IMG/VR virus record: IMGVR_UViG_3300021962_000475
Coordinates: 1 to 29,060 of that record
Length of the DNA: 29,060 bases
Strand: one strand, 5' to 3'
Origin: a virus
Part shown: positions 7,590-14,904 of the stretch, piece after piece
How positions within the stretch are numbered: position 1 is the stretch's first letter
Layout: the number at the start of each line of letters is the position of its first letter
Translations under genes and position numbers: made by a program
Notes under the pieces: model-generated
Told to the model about the DNA's origin: nothing
Seen by the model: only the letters and a program-made list of their open reading frames with translations
The model's database searches: none

Positions 7590-7856
7590 ATGACAGATAG
7601 ACAACAAGAACTTTTGATTGAAATGATGCTGAAGATCAATGAGGCAAGAACTTATAATAGAATTTCAGGAGTTTTGACTTTGCTATGGATATTTGAAGTG
7701 ATATATTTTATTTTTTGGGATCGTATGTCCAACATAAGTTTATATTTTACTATTTGGTTGGTTTGTATAGGTGGATGGACTCATATGAACCGCAAATTCA
7801 AAAAATGTATGGATGAATATAAAAAAATAAGTGAAGAATATGAAAACTTACTCTAA
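7590..7856 (+). CDS. two-helix membrane protein (88 aa)
   Basis: An 88-residue protein with two likely transmembrane helices: about residues 25-43 (ISGVLTLLWIFEVIYFIFW) and 49-65 (ISLYFTIWLVCIGGWTH). Helical, charged ends lie on the same side of the membrane. The C-terminal part (KKCMDEYKKISEEYENLL) could form a coiled coil. Function is unknown. The next gene begins inside its last 17 bases. Confidence 0.7.
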   Translation: MTDRQQELLIEMMLKINEARTYNRISGVLTLLWIFEVIYFIFWDRMSNISLYFTIWLVCIGGWTHMNRKFKKCMDEYKKISEEYENLL

Positions 7857-8421
7857 ATTACCAATCCCTGAAGATACGGCTTGGGATAGATCAACATTAT
7901 ATGGGAGATTACACTGGAGAATTAGAAATTTTTTAACCAGTTGTCATAACTTAATCAAGTGGTTTCCAACTATTTGGAACGATAGAGATTGGGATTCAAC
8001 CTTCATTTTGAAAATACTTCAAAAGAAAATAGAGTTCCAACAAAAAGAACTTGTTAATGCCAACCGACACATGAGAATAGAACTCGATAATCGTGATATG
8101 ACTCTTGCTTTAAACTTACTTGAAAGAGTAAAAGAAGAATATTACAATTTGGAATGTATAGATTATTGGGATAACGATATGATATTTGAAGATGTTGATG
8201 GTAGACCAGACCTTAAGTCAATTGATTTTGAGGAAAAGTGGGAAAAATATGATGAGTACCTTTCTAAATATCCTTCTTCAGTTCGTGCGGTTGTTAAAGA
8301 ACATGGTGAACAAGATGATAAAAAGCGTTTATGTTTGATGGTTTCTCACTATAATCATAAAAAGGCAAATAAACTACTATTCAGAGTGCTTGAGGAAAGA
8401 CTTGCATTTTGGTGGGATTAA
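7840..8421 (+). CDS. hypothetical protein (193 aa)
   Basis: A protein of 193 residues with many Trp and Arg in its first third (WDRSTLYGRLHWRIRNF) and a long helical middle. I chose the ATG at 7840 over the GTG at 7831, three codons upstream. The start overlaps the membrane-protein gene by 17 bases. The sequence looks like a conserved phage protein, but I cannot name a family or function. Confidence 0.7.
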   Translation: MKTYSKLPIPEDTAWDRSTLYGRLHWRIRNFLTSCHNLIKWFPTIWNDRDWDSTFILKILQKKIEFQQKELVNANRHMRIELDNRDMTLALNLLERVKEEYYNLECIDYWDNDMIFEDVDGRPDLKSIDFEEKWEKYDEYLSKYPSSVRAVVKEHGEQDDKKRLCLMVSHYNHKKANKLLFRVLEERLAFWWD

Positions 8422-8432
8422 AAAATAAAATC

Positions 8433-8609
8433 ATGGATAAAAAAGTACTACACGGACAATTAATGAATCAACATAGAATAATTTCTAATGAAATTGCTGA
8501 TATCAAGGCAAATAGTTATGAATTGAATGAAGAAGAAAAAAGGAAAGTTGCTGAGTTACAAAAACAACAGTTGATAATTATGAAAAAACTTGAAAATTTA
8601 TTTAGATAA
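8433..8609 (+). CDS. hypothetical coiled-coil protein (58 aa)
   Basis: A 58-residue helical protein (MDKKVLHGQLMNQHRIISNEI...) with heptad-like leucine and isoleucine spacing. I chose the ATG at 8433; an upstream TTG at 8409 lies inside the previous gene and is unlikely. The stop lies inside a perfect inverted repeat. Confidence 0.65.
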   Translation: MDKKVLHGQLMNQHRIISNEIADIKANSYELNEEEKRKVAELQKQQLIIMKKLENLFR

Positions 8610-8614
8610 ATAAA
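8597..8614. repeat. perfect inverted repeat TTTATTTA-GA-TAAATAAA
   Basis: Two eight-base arms are separated by GA. The repeat spans the stop of the gene ending at 8609 and lies 13 bases before the next start. It could be an operator, a weak RNA hairpin or a relative of the TATTTAT box. Confidence 0.4.
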
Positions 8615-8627
8615 AATAATTTAAAGT

Positions 8628-8879
8628 ATGACAGGATATTTAACGCAAACACTCGGAGCATGGATGGTTAAACACGGTGATCAGGGTAATGAAAAATTTT
8701 ACCCATTGTGTCCCCAATCTGAAGAGTGGTCAAAAAAAGATGAAACTAAAAAATTTATCAAAGAAGGAGTTGAGGTCATTTTTGACTTCGTTGTGAAAGG
8801 GGAATATTGTGAAACAAAAGAATCAATGATAAAAAATTATTTTGCCAAAATCAAAAGAATAGAACACGAGGGATTATAA
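8628..8879 (+). CDS. hypothetical protein (83 aa)
   Basis: An 83-residue soluble protein (MTGYLTQTLGAWMVKHGDQGNEKFYPLCPQ...) that I do not recognise. It has two cysteines but no metal-binding pattern. Its stop directly abuts the next start. Confidence 0.65.
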   Translation: MTGYLTQTLGAWMVKHGDQGNEKFYPLCPQSEEWSKKDETKKFIKEGVEVIFDFVVKGEYCETKESMIKNYFAKIKRIEHEGL

Positions 8880-9317
8880 ATGAAAAATTTACACGAATTC
8901 AAAATCGTTAAGTATGTATACCCATTCACAAGTGAAATGTTGGGTGAAAAAATTTGGGATAAAATGACTGAAGAAGAATCTAAATGGGCTCTCATGTTAA
9001 CATTGAAAGGAATTACTGACACTGGTGATGATGGTGAAACTTCTTGGGATTTATTTTTCTTGGATGATAAATTAGGAAAAAAAATTGAAGATGTTTTAAT
9101 AAAATACGAAGTTCCATTTGAAGTTACGGATCAGAGTAGTCTCTTACTTAAGAACCCTGACCTTTTCTCTGAAGAATTTTTAGAAAAATTAGATTCTTAT
9201 TTGAATCGACATCTAACAGTAGACGATGTGTTAGATAATATAATTGAAGTTGGGATAAACAATATCTCAATTTTCGAAAAGTACTTTTTAGAAAACAACA
9301 AAGAAAATAAAGATTAA
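8880..9317 (+). CDS. hypothetical acidic protein (145 aa)
   Basis: An acidic, largely helical protein of 145 residues without recognised motifs. The start codon begins on the base after the preceding stop, so the two are almost surely co-translated. One base separates it from the next gene. Confidence 0.68.
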   Translation: MKNLHEFKIVKYVYPFTSEMLGEKIWDKMTEEESKWALMLTLKGITDTGDDGETSWDLFFLDDKLGKKIEDVLIKYEVPFEVTDQSSLLLKNPDLFSEEFLEKLDSYLNRHLTVDDVLDNIIEVGINNISIFEKYFLENNKENKD

Positions 9318-9318
9318 A

Positions 9319-9624
9319 ATGAGTTTCGATAAAAAAATATTGGAATTAAGTAGAACGATCTACCAAACTTCAATTATGGCTCACGGGACAAAACAAGATC
9401 CGGCAAAACAAATCGAAAAAATTAAAAACTCAATCAGAGAGTTCATCAGAGTTGAGGTTGTGCCTTATGAACTGACCGACTCTGAAAAATTGACCTTTAT
9501 TTTAAAAAATGAATCCAAAATTTGTGATGCTATCGCCAAAGGACATAAAGCTTCCAATCAAGACGAATTCCAAACCATAAGAGATAAAATGAAACAATAT
9601 AGAAAAGAATTAGGAATAATATGA
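9319..9624 (+). CDS. hypothetical protein (101 aa)
   Basis: A 101-residue helical protein of mixed charge, unknown function. It overlaps the next gene by ATGA. No membrane segment or motif is visible. Confidence 0.68.
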   Translation: MSFDKKILELSRTIYQTSIMAHGTKQDPAKQIEKIKNSIREFIRVEVVPYELTDSEKLTFILKNESKICDAIAKGHKASNQDEFQTIRDKMKQYRKELGII

Positions 9625-9851
9625 AAGAAAATGAAATACCTTATATAGGTTCGGAAGGTTACTTCCACATGGATGAAGAAGAAATGAAATTGTGGGACAA
9701 TACATTAATGGATGGATTACATGAGTTTGAAGTTTCAGAAACAATTCAAAAAATCAGAAACTATTACAATGGACATCACAATATTGACGGACGACCACCA
9801 TCAAGAAAAGATTTCAACGACTACCTTGATTCGCTAGAAAAAAACTCGTAA
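9621..9851 (+). CDS. hypothetical protein (76 aa)
   Basis: An acidic 76-residue protein of unknown function. The end contains GRPPSRKDFNDYLDSL, a compact helix-like segment. It is coupled to the previous gene by ATGA. Confidence 0.66.
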   Translation: MKENEIPYIGSEGYFHMDEEEMKLWDNTLMDGLHEFEVSETIQKIRNYYNGHHNIDGRPPSRKDFNDYLDSLEKNS

Positions 9852-9861
9852 TCTTTTAATT

Positions 9862-10110
9862 ATGACAGAAAAAGAACTTTTCCTATTAGGATTTGAAAAA
9901 GAAGAAATTAAGGATTACGATGACGATGATTCTTACTACTATGTATTAGATGTAGTTGATGGATTAACATTTATTACACCAACAAATGAAAACTTTAGAG
10001 ATGGTAATTGGTATGTTGAAATTTTCAATACACAACCATTCATAAGGTTCACTGAATTTGGAGAACTCCAAGGGATTATTAATCAACTTACAAAGTCAAT
10101 TGTAAAATGA
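9862..10110 (+). CDS. hypothetical protein (82 aa)
   Basis: An 82-residue acidic protein with the layout LLGFEKEE...YYYVLDVVDGLTFITPTNE...WYVEIFNTQPFIRFTEFGELQGII. This strand-rich pattern is common among small phage proteins of Bacteroidota, but I know no function. It overlaps the next gene by ATGA. Confidence 0.68.
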   Translation: MTEKELFLLGFEKEEIKDYDDDDSYYYVLDVVDGLTFITPTNENFRDGNWYVEIFNTQPFIRFTEFGELQGIINQLTKSIVK

Positions 10111-10343
10111 TCAAACCTTATCCCCAACCTGGTGAAAAATACCAACACTATAAAGGTGGTCAGTACGAAGTTATTTGTATGTGTAATCATACAGACACTA
10201 ACGAACCACTTGTAATTTACAAATCACTTTCGTTTGGTTCACAATATGCAAGACCATTTTCTGAATGGAATGATGATGTTGAAATTAAAAAATTTGGGAA
10301 TAAAGAATATCCAATTTTTAGATTTGAAAAAATAGAACAATAA
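10107..10343 (+). CDS. DUF1653-domain protein
   Basis: A 78-residue protein that matches the DUF1653 layout from end to end: PGEKYQHYKGGQYEVICMCNHTDTNEPLVIYKSL, then ARPFSEWNDDV and a closing FRFEKI. The family is a small SH3-like barrel of unknown role, found in bacteria and phages. The gene overlaps thymidylate synthase by one base (TAATG) and the previous gene by ATGA. Confidence 0.8.
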   Translation: MIKPYPQPGEKYQHYKGGQYEVICMCNHTDTNEPLVIYKSLSFGSQYARPFSEWNDDVEIKKFGNKEYPIFRFEKIEQ

Positions 10344-11404
10344 TGAATAGTTTAGACAAACAATACCAAGATTTACTCCAAACCATTTTGGATTATGGGG
10401 TTGAAAAGAAAGATAGGACAGGAACTGGTACCAAATCAATTTTTGGATACACCATTCGTCATAATATGAGTGAAGGATTTCCTGTGTTAACAACCAAGAA
10501 AATGGCTTGGAAGACGATGGTAACCGAACTTCTATGGTTCCTTCGTGGTGATACGAACATTAAGTTCCTTGTTGATAATGGTTGTCATATTTGGGATGGT
10601 GATGCGTATAAAAGATATTTTAGTGAAATTGCGTCAAATAAAAATATGGATTTCGAAGTACCTCTTTCAAAAGAAGAATTCATCAACAAAATAAAAACCG
10701 ATGATGAGTTTGCTAAGAAGTGGGGTGAATTAGGACCTGTGTATGGTAAGCAATGGAGAAGTTGGGACGCTCATAATAAATACGATATTGACCCAACACC
10801 AGTAGACCAAATCACAAACTTAATCAACGACCTTAAAACAAATCCCGACTCAAGAAGACTAATGGTTAATGCTTGGAATGTGGGTGAATTAGACCAAATG
10901 GTTCTTCCACCTTGTCATTATGGATTCCAAGTTTATACAAGAGAGTTGAGTTTAGAAGAGAAATGGGAACAATACATTAAATCAGGTCTAAATGTAGAAA
11001 TAAACGGAACTCCATTAGAACTTAAACATATGGGAACTCCGTTTTATCCAAAATCATTACCTCAACGAGCAATCTCTCTAATGTGGAACCAAAGGTCGGT
11101 AGATACATTCTTAGGTTTACCATTCAACATTGCATCTTACGGACTTCTTCTAACTATTTTGGCTAAAGAAGTTAATATGGTTCCTGACCAACTGATTGTT
11201 AATTTAGGTGATACCCATCTTTACCTTAATCATATTGAACAATCAAAAGAACAGATTACAAGAGAACCATTTGAATTACCAACTCTTAATCAGTTCCCAA
11301 CTTACGAAGGCTCAAGACCATCAATAGAATCTTATGTAGTTAGTGATTTCACACTTAAAGATTATAAATCACACGAATCAATTAAAGCACCATTATCAAA
11401 TTAA
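10343..11404 (+). CDS. thyA: thymidylate synthase
   Basis: ThyA methylates dUMP to dTMP using methylene-tetrahydrofolate and so feeds phage DNA synthesis. All key parts are present: DRTGTGT at 24-30, the tryptophan-rich WKTMVTELLWFLRGD, RR at 171-172 that binds the phosphate from the partner subunit, the catalytic C191 in PPCHYGF, LGLPFNIASY at 257-266 and DTHLYLNH at 290-297. At 353 residues it is longer than the 264 of E. coli ThyA, owing to an insert near residues 93-128 in the small domain and another near 203-243. It is the only clear nucleotide-metabolism gene in the window. Assignment is firm. Confidence 0.97.
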   Translation: MNSLDKQYQDLLQTILDYGVEKKDRTGTGTKSIFGYTIRHNMSEGFPVLTTKKMAWKTMVTELLWFLRGDTNIKFLVDNGCHIWDGDAYKRYFSEIASNKNMDFEVPLSKEEFINKIKTDDEFAKKWGELGPVYGKQWRSWDAHNKYDIDPTPVDQITNLINDLKTNPDSRRLMVNAWNVGELDQMVLPPCHYGFQVYTRELSLEEKWEQYIKSGLNVEINGTPLELKHMGTPFYPKSLPQRAISLMWNQRSVDTFLGLPFNIASYGLLLTILAKEVNMVPDQLIVNLGDTHLYLNHIEQSKEQITREPFELPTLNQFPTYEGSRPSIESYVVSDFTLKDYKSHESIKAPLSN

Positions 11405-11408
11405 AATT

Positions 11409-11645
11409 ATGAAAGAACAAAACAATTGGAATGATCCACAATTATCAGACGGCGATTTCCCACAAGAAAACAAAACAAAATTCCAAGTAGGAGATAAGGC
11501 GGTTAAAGTCAAAGGGTATAAGTTCCCATGTACAATAGTTTCGGTATTTAAAACCGTGGAGGGAAATGTTCGAGTTGTAGGTGAGATGGACAAATACGGA
11601 CTTCTTCACATATTTAACGAAGATCAGTTGGAACATTTACAATAA
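11409..11645 (+). CDS. hypothetical protein, SH3-like barrel (78 aa)
   Basis: A 78-residue protein whose body (KFQVGDKAVKVKGYKFPCTIVSVFKT...RVVGEMDKYGLLHIFNEDQLEHL) has the strand and turn pattern of small SH3/KOW-like barrels often seen in phages. I chose the ATG at 11409, four bases after the thyA stop, over an earlier start inside thyA. Function is unknown. Confidence 0.7.
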   Translation: MKEQNNWNDPQLSDGDFPQENKTKFQVGDKAVKVKGYKFPCTIVSVFKTVEGNVRVVGEMDKYGLLHIFNEDQLEHLQ

Positions 11646-11669
11646 AAGTAAAGATAGTATTATTATACT

Positions 11670-11951
11670 ATGGAAAAAATTATAGTCAAAGAAACATATC
11701 GTAACAACAAACCAGGTTCTGATAAAAAAAGAACATACAAACCTCGTAAGAAAAAAGAAGAGAAGTTTGATTTAGATAATGAATTTGTCATGAGATCTGA
11801 AGAGGTTCCTAACATTAAAGGATTACCAAAACAAGTTGGATACTACAAAATTGGTAAAAGTTTTCATGTTTTCTTCGAAGTGAAACCAAATGTTATTCAC
11901 AGATATTTTACAAAATTATTCCTTGGTTGGAAATGGCACGACCAAAAGTAA
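11670..11951 (+). CDS. hypothetical protein with basic N-terminus (93 aa)
   Basis: A 93-residue protein with a disordered, lysine- and arginine-rich first third (KKRTYKPRKKKEEK) that could bind nucleic acid, and a folded end ending in FLGWKWHDQK. No family is recognised. The next gene starts 19 bases before its end. Confidence 0.67.
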   Translation: MEKIIVKETYRNNKPGSDKKRTYKPRKKKEEKFDLDNEFVMRSEEVPNIKGLPKQVGYYKIGKSFHVFFEVKPNVIHRYFTKLFLGWKWHDQK

Positions 11952-12181
11952 AACGAATTCATGTAAACCAACATCACATAAGGTCCAACAAAACCAAAGG
12001 GACCGAACTACCTGTCATCACCATCAAAGAAGGTAAAACAAACACCTATTGTAATGAAGTAGAAATACTTGGACCAAGTAAAATAGTTTATGCAGGTTCG
12101 GGTTGTGATGTTAAACCAATAATGAGTTGTGGTGCAAGGGTCGTCATAGAAACAACTAGTGAAATTAACATTCTTTCCTGA
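11933..12181 (+). CDS. hypothetical protein (82 aa)
   Basis: An 82-residue basic, strand-rich protein (MARPKVKRIHVNQHHIRSNKTKG...). I chose the ATG at 11933; a TTG two codons earlier is less likely. The second half (YCNEVEILGPSKIVYAGSGCDVKPIMSCGARVVIET) reads like a small beta-fold with three cysteines. Function is unknown. Confidence 0.68.
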   Translation: MARPKVKRIHVNQHHIRSNKTKGTELPVITIKEGKTNTYCNEVEILGPSKIVYAGSGCDVKPIMSCGARVVIETTSEINILS

Positions 12182-12201
12182 CTCATTCACAAGTCAAGAC
12201 A

Positions 12202-12217
12202 TATTTATTACTAAAGA
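12202..12217 (+). promoter_or_regulatory. candidate TATTTAT box before the amidase gene
   Basis: TATTTATTACTAAAGA begins 22 bases before the amidase start, the same distance seen for two other boxes in the window. Assignment rests on recurrence and spacing. Confidence 0.45.
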
Positions 12218-12223
12218 ATTGTT

Positions 12224-13108
12224 ATGAAAGTACTCAAATTAGGTTCTAAAGGAAAAGAAGTAGAGGATCTTCAAAAATACCTTAAAATCAAAGTCGACGG
12301 AGATTTTGGTCCTAAAACAGAAGAAGCTGTTAAAAAATTCCAAACCGCAAATAAATTAGTTTCAGATGGTATCGTTGGTGAAAAAACATGGAATGTCATG
12401 GGTTTCTATATTACTACTGATTTATCTGAAACAGTTATATCCACTGAAAAATTGATCATAGATCAAAAGTACATGGATAAAGATGAATATTTGGCGGGAC
12501 CAACAAAAAAAGAATATTTGTTTTTACACCATACCGCTGGAGGACACGACCCTTATTCTGTAATCAAGATGTGGAACAACGACACTCGAGGAAGAGTCGG
12601 GACAGAGTTTGTTATGGGAGGTCAGTCCGTATTCAATGGTAATGACATATATGACGGAACTCTCGTTCAATGTTTTCCTGAAGGTGCTTACGGTTGGCAC
12701 TTGGGAGATAACGGTTCACAACACATGCACACTCATTCAGTGGGTATTGAAGTTTGTAATTTTGGTCCTATTAAAAATGGATTAACTTACACAGGACAGA
12801 AAGCAAACCCACTTCAAATTGTTGAACTAAAACAACCATTTAGAGGGTCTAAATTTTATCATAGATATTCTGACAAACAAATCAGCACACTTAAATCATT
12901 TATTTTATTCATTGCCGATAGAGATAATATCGATGTAAGAAAAGGATTGGTACAAGAGATAAAAAACAAAGGAGCTGCAGGTTTTGAATTTAATTCTGAC
13001 GCTTACTATGGAAAAGTAAAAGGTATGTGGACACATACTAATACGAGAAAAGACAAGTCTGACATGTTTCCTCAGCAAGAACTGATAGACATGTTGTTGT
13101 CTCTATAG
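12224..13108 (+). CDS. peptidoglycan-binding N-acetylmuramoyl-L-alanine amidase (endolysin)
   Basis: A 294-residue cell-wall hydrolase. Residues 3-57 are a PG_binding_1 repeat (LKLGSKGKEVEDLQKYL...VDGDFGPKTEEAVKKFQ...DGIVGEKTW). The rest is an Amidase_2/PGRP-type zinc amidase with FLHHTAGG (H102, H103), the W158-H159 pair, HSVGIEVCNFG near 171-181, and the closing MWTHTNTRKDKSDMFPQ, where H271 and D280 stand where the last zinc ligand and neighbour usually are. It cuts the bond between muramic acid and the stem peptide. There is no signal peptide, so it needs a holin or another exit route. It likely works with the lysozyme at 27391. Confidence 0.9.
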   Translation: MKVLKLGSKGKEVEDLQKYLKIKVDGDFGPKTEEAVKKFQTANKLVSDGIVGEKTWNVMGFYITTDLSETVISTEKLIIDQKYMDKDEYLAGPTKKEYLFLHHTAGGHDPYSVIKMWNNDTRGRVGTEFVMGGQSVFNGNDIYDGTLVQCFPEGAYGWHLGDNGSQHMHTHSVGIEVCNFGPIKNGLTYTGQKANPLQIVELKQPFRGSKFYHRYSDKQISTLKSFILFIADRDNIDVRKGLVQEIKNKGAAGFEFNSDAYYGKVKGMWTHTNTRKDKSDMFPQQELIDMLLSL

Positions 13109-13142
13109 GAGAAAAGTTCTCCAAGTTGACTTTCATTGTCAA
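13108..13142 (+). other. two small perfect hairpins after the amidase
   Basis: GGAGAA-AAG-TTCTCC (13108-13122) starts on the last base of the stop codon, and TTGAC (13126-13130) pairs with GTCAA (13138-13142). Neither has a T tract. They may stabilise or process the mRNA, or be a weak terminator. Confidence 0.35.
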
Positions 13143-13159
13143 TAATCATTAAATAATTT

Positions 13160-13345
13160 ATGATGAGTAAAGTTAGTATTTTAAAAGAGGTAAAACCACT
13201 TTTAGAAAAACTAAAAAGAATCCAAACCGAAGAAACAAAACCTTTAGTTGACGAGTTGGAGGATAAACTTTCAAAAAAACAAAACGAACTCCAACTTCGC
13301 AATGATCAAATGAAGATGGAAATCCATAGACTTTCAAGCTTATGA
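13160..13345 (+). CDS. hypothetical coiled-coil protein (61 aa)
   Basis: A 61-residue, lysine- and glutamate-rich helical protein (LLEKLKRIQTEETKPLVDELEDKLSKKQNEL). Two Met codons stand in tandem at the start. It overlaps the next micro membrane gene by ATGA. In an endolysin neighbourhood it could be a lysis accessory, but nothing in the sequence proves it. Confidence 0.6.
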   Translation: MMSKVSILKEVKPLLEKLKRIQTEETKPLVDELEDKLSKKQNELQLRNDQMKMEIHRLSSL

Positions 13346-13437
13346 TTACATTAGGTTCAGCATTAGTTATAGGGGCATTATGTTCCTTAGGAGTAATAGG
13401 AATGGTAAAAGACTTTAAAGGAAGAAAAAAAAAGTAA
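13342..13437 (+). CDS. micro membrane peptide (31 aa)
   Basis: A 31-residue frame with one hydrophobic helix (LGSALVIGALCSLGVIGMV) and a basic tail, KDFKGRKKK. It is coupled by ATGA to the coiled-coil gene and is followed within seven bases by a terminator, so it closes the transcript. Being next to the endolysin, it could be a very small holin-like or pinholin-like protein; this is only a guess. Confidence 0.55.
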   Translation: MITLGSALVIGALCSLGVIGMVKDFKGRKKK

Positions 13438-13443
13438 AAGAAT

Positions 13444-13467
13444 CCCCACCTTCGAGTGGGGTTTTTT
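13444..13467 (+). terminator. intrinsic terminator
   Basis: CCCCAC (13444-13449) pairs with GTGGGG (13456-13461) over a six-base loop and runs into six Ts. It ends the amidase unit. Confidence 0.88.
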
Positions 13468-13479
13468 ATTTTTTACCTA

Positions 13480-13519
13480 TTGACAAACATATTTATATTT
13501 GTTAAATTTTGTTAACAAA
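13480..13519 (+). promoter_or_regulatory. promoter region and palindromic operator for the lipoprotein gene
   Basis: TTGACA at 13480-13485 and TATATTTG at 13494-13501 lie between a terminator and the gene at 13543. The spacing does not fit the Bacteroidota form well, so the exact promoter is uncertain. A perfect 12-base palindrome, TTTGTTAACAAA (13508-13519), sits where transcription should start and could be a repressor site. Confidence 0.45.
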
Positions 13520-13542
13520 TAAACCTTTTAAAAAACTTAATT

Positions 13543-13719
13543 ATGAAAAATGTATTTTTTGTAAGTTTGATGGTACTTGGTACTACACTTGGTGTTGTTT
13601 CTTGTGGAGAAAAAAAAGAAAATCTAACCACACAAGAAGCAAAATCTGAAGACTCAACAACAAATGTTGCAACTCAAAGTGTAAAACAAGACACAGTTGT
13701 TCTAGAAAATCAGAAATAA
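13543..13719 (+). CDS. small lipoprotein (58 aa)
   Basis: A 58-residue lipoprotein precursor. MKN is followed by a hydrophobic helix (VFFVSLMVLGTTLGVV) and a lipobox VVSC with the lipid-bearing C21, then GEKKE and a hydrophilic Thr/Glu/Lys-rich tail of 37 residues with no fold. It should be made as a lipid-anchored periplasmic or surface peptide. It stands alone between a promoter region and a terminator. Short lipoproteins in phages often block superinfection at a receptor; that role here is inferred. Confidence 0.7.
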   Translation: MKNVFFVSLMVLGTTLGVVSCGEKKENLTTQEAKSEDSTTNVATQSVKQDTVVLENQK

Positions 13720-13749
13720 TAATTTATATCAATCTGGATATTATTTCTT

Positions 13750-13774
13750 CCCCACTCAACAGGTGGGGTTTTTT
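13750..13774 (+). terminator. intrinsic terminator after the lipoprotein gene
   Basis: CCCCAC (13750-13755) pairs with GTGGGG (13763-13768) over a seven-base loop and runs into six Ts. The stem is identical to the terminator at 13444. Confidence 0.88.
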
Positions 13775-13814
13775 ATTTGACATATAACTCAAATTCAATT
13801 ATTTTTAAAATAAA

Positions 13815-14045
13815 ATGAAAAAACTAATTTTACTTCTATCAATAGTTGCAACAATGGTGTCGTGTTCATACGACGGAAAATACAAATATGCAATTTACAA
13901 TAATAGAGGAGTTCTTTATTATGCGAATTTTTATGTAGAAAATGAGGATGGATGCATCATGTTCAACGACTGTCCTGGTTTAGATAACACACCAGGAAAA
14001 CCAACAATTATTTGTGGTGATTATACAATTAAAAAATTAAAATGA
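13815..14045 (+). CDS. lipoprotein (76 aa)
   Basis: A second lipoprotein precursor. MKKLILLLSIVATMVSC is a classic signal with lipobox MVSC and lipid-bearing C17. The mature part of about 60 residues is aromatic and has three more cysteines (C47, C53, C67 by count), enough for a disulfide in the periplasm. It overlaps the next micro membrane gene by ATGA. The family is not recognised. Position next to another lipoprotein suggests a host-envelope modification cassette. Confidence 0.72.
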   Translation: MKKLILLLSIVATMVSCSYDGKYKYAIYNNRGVLYYANFYVENEDGCIMFNDCPGLDNTPGKPTIICGDYTIKKLK

Positions 14046-14179
14046 AAAACATAAAAATAGACCCCAAAAAAGTTATTAAACCAAAACCTCGAATGATGAA
14101 AGATACAACAGCTGCGGAAATGTTAATAGTCATGATCATAGGTATATTGTTTGGTATGATATTAATCTCATTATTTTAA
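14042..14179 (+). CDS. small membrane protein (45 aa)
   Basis: A 45-residue frame with a basic, proline-containing N-terminus (MKNIKIDPKKVIKPKPRMMK) and one C-terminal transmembrane helix (AEMLIVMIIGILFGMILISLF). It begins in the ATGA overlap with the lipoprotein gene. The basic N-terminus predicts N-in topology. It may be an envelope partner of the lipoprotein. Confidence 0.6.
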   Translation: MKNIKIDPKKVIKPKPRMMKDTTAAEMLIVMIIGILFGMILISLF

Positions 14180-14191
14180 GTTAAAAAAAAT

Positions 14192-14515
14192 ATGACAGAT
14201 CAAGAAATAATTAAGTACGGAGAAATCCAATACCTCAAAGGTAGATTAGATGAATTGTTCAAGGCTCTTCCAACTATCTATAACATGGATAGACATAGAA
14301 AACTTGATCAACGAATTGAAAAATATCTTAATAAACTAAGAAAGGTTGATGAGGTTGGTTATCATTTATATCAAGTTGAGTTGGTAAACAGACAAAGGTC
14401 AAAAGAAAAGTCCAAGAACGAAATCAAAGACCTATTGGAACAAATTCTAATTAATAAAAATATCATGAATGAAGACATTCTTGATAGAATTAAAAAGCAA
14501 ATAGATCTCTACTAA
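14192..14515 (+). CDS. hypothetical helical protein (107 aa)
   Basis: A 107-residue, mostly helical and basic protein with many Leu, Lys and Asp residues. I see no motif. It overlaps the DUF2452 gene by one base (TAATG). Confidence 0.68.
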   Translation: MTDQEIIKYGEIQYLKGRLDELFKALPTIYNMDRHRKLDQRIEKYLNKLRKVDEVGYHLYQVELVNRQRSKEKSKNEIKDLLEQILINKNIMNEDILDRIKKQIDLY

Positions 14516-14904
14516 TGAGCGATAAAAAACCTGATAATGTTTCTGATAACCCTGGGTTATTACCTTATGGTAGTAATGTTGGGGCGCCAGCAATTAAGGT
14601 CACCAATATGGAACATTGGAAGGAACCGAGAATTATAAATGTCAATCAACAATTTGAAGACAAGTTTTTGGAGTTAAGAAAAGAATACGAAAAACTTGTT
14701 GACGAATATCAATGGAACGATATGGTATACAGATCAAAGTTTAGTTTTGAACCAGTGATTGGGAAAATTTATCATCTATATTATGGTACGGATGAAAAAA
14801 TATTCTTATCTTTGATTTCACCAAGTGAGTGGAACAAAAAGTACATTGGTTCGTTTAAGTATAATCACGACAATAAATGGATTAAAACAGAATGGAACAA
14901 TTAA
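14515..14904 (+). CDS. DUF2452-family protein
   Basis: A 129-residue protein matching DUF2452: an opening KPDNVSDNPGLLPYGSNVGAPAIK, a helical middle, then VYRSKFSFEPVIGKIYHLYYG...LSLISPSEW. This family of unknown function is common in Bacteroidota chromosomes, so the copy here may have come from a host. It overlaps the thioesterase gene by 13 bases. Confidence 0.78.
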   Translation: MSDKKPDNVSDNPGLLPYGSNVGAPAIKVTNMEHWKEPRIINVNQQFEDKFLELRKEYEKLVDEYQWNDMVYRSKFSFEPVIGKIYHLYYGTDEKIFLSLISPSEWNKKYIGSFKYNHDNKWIKTEWNN

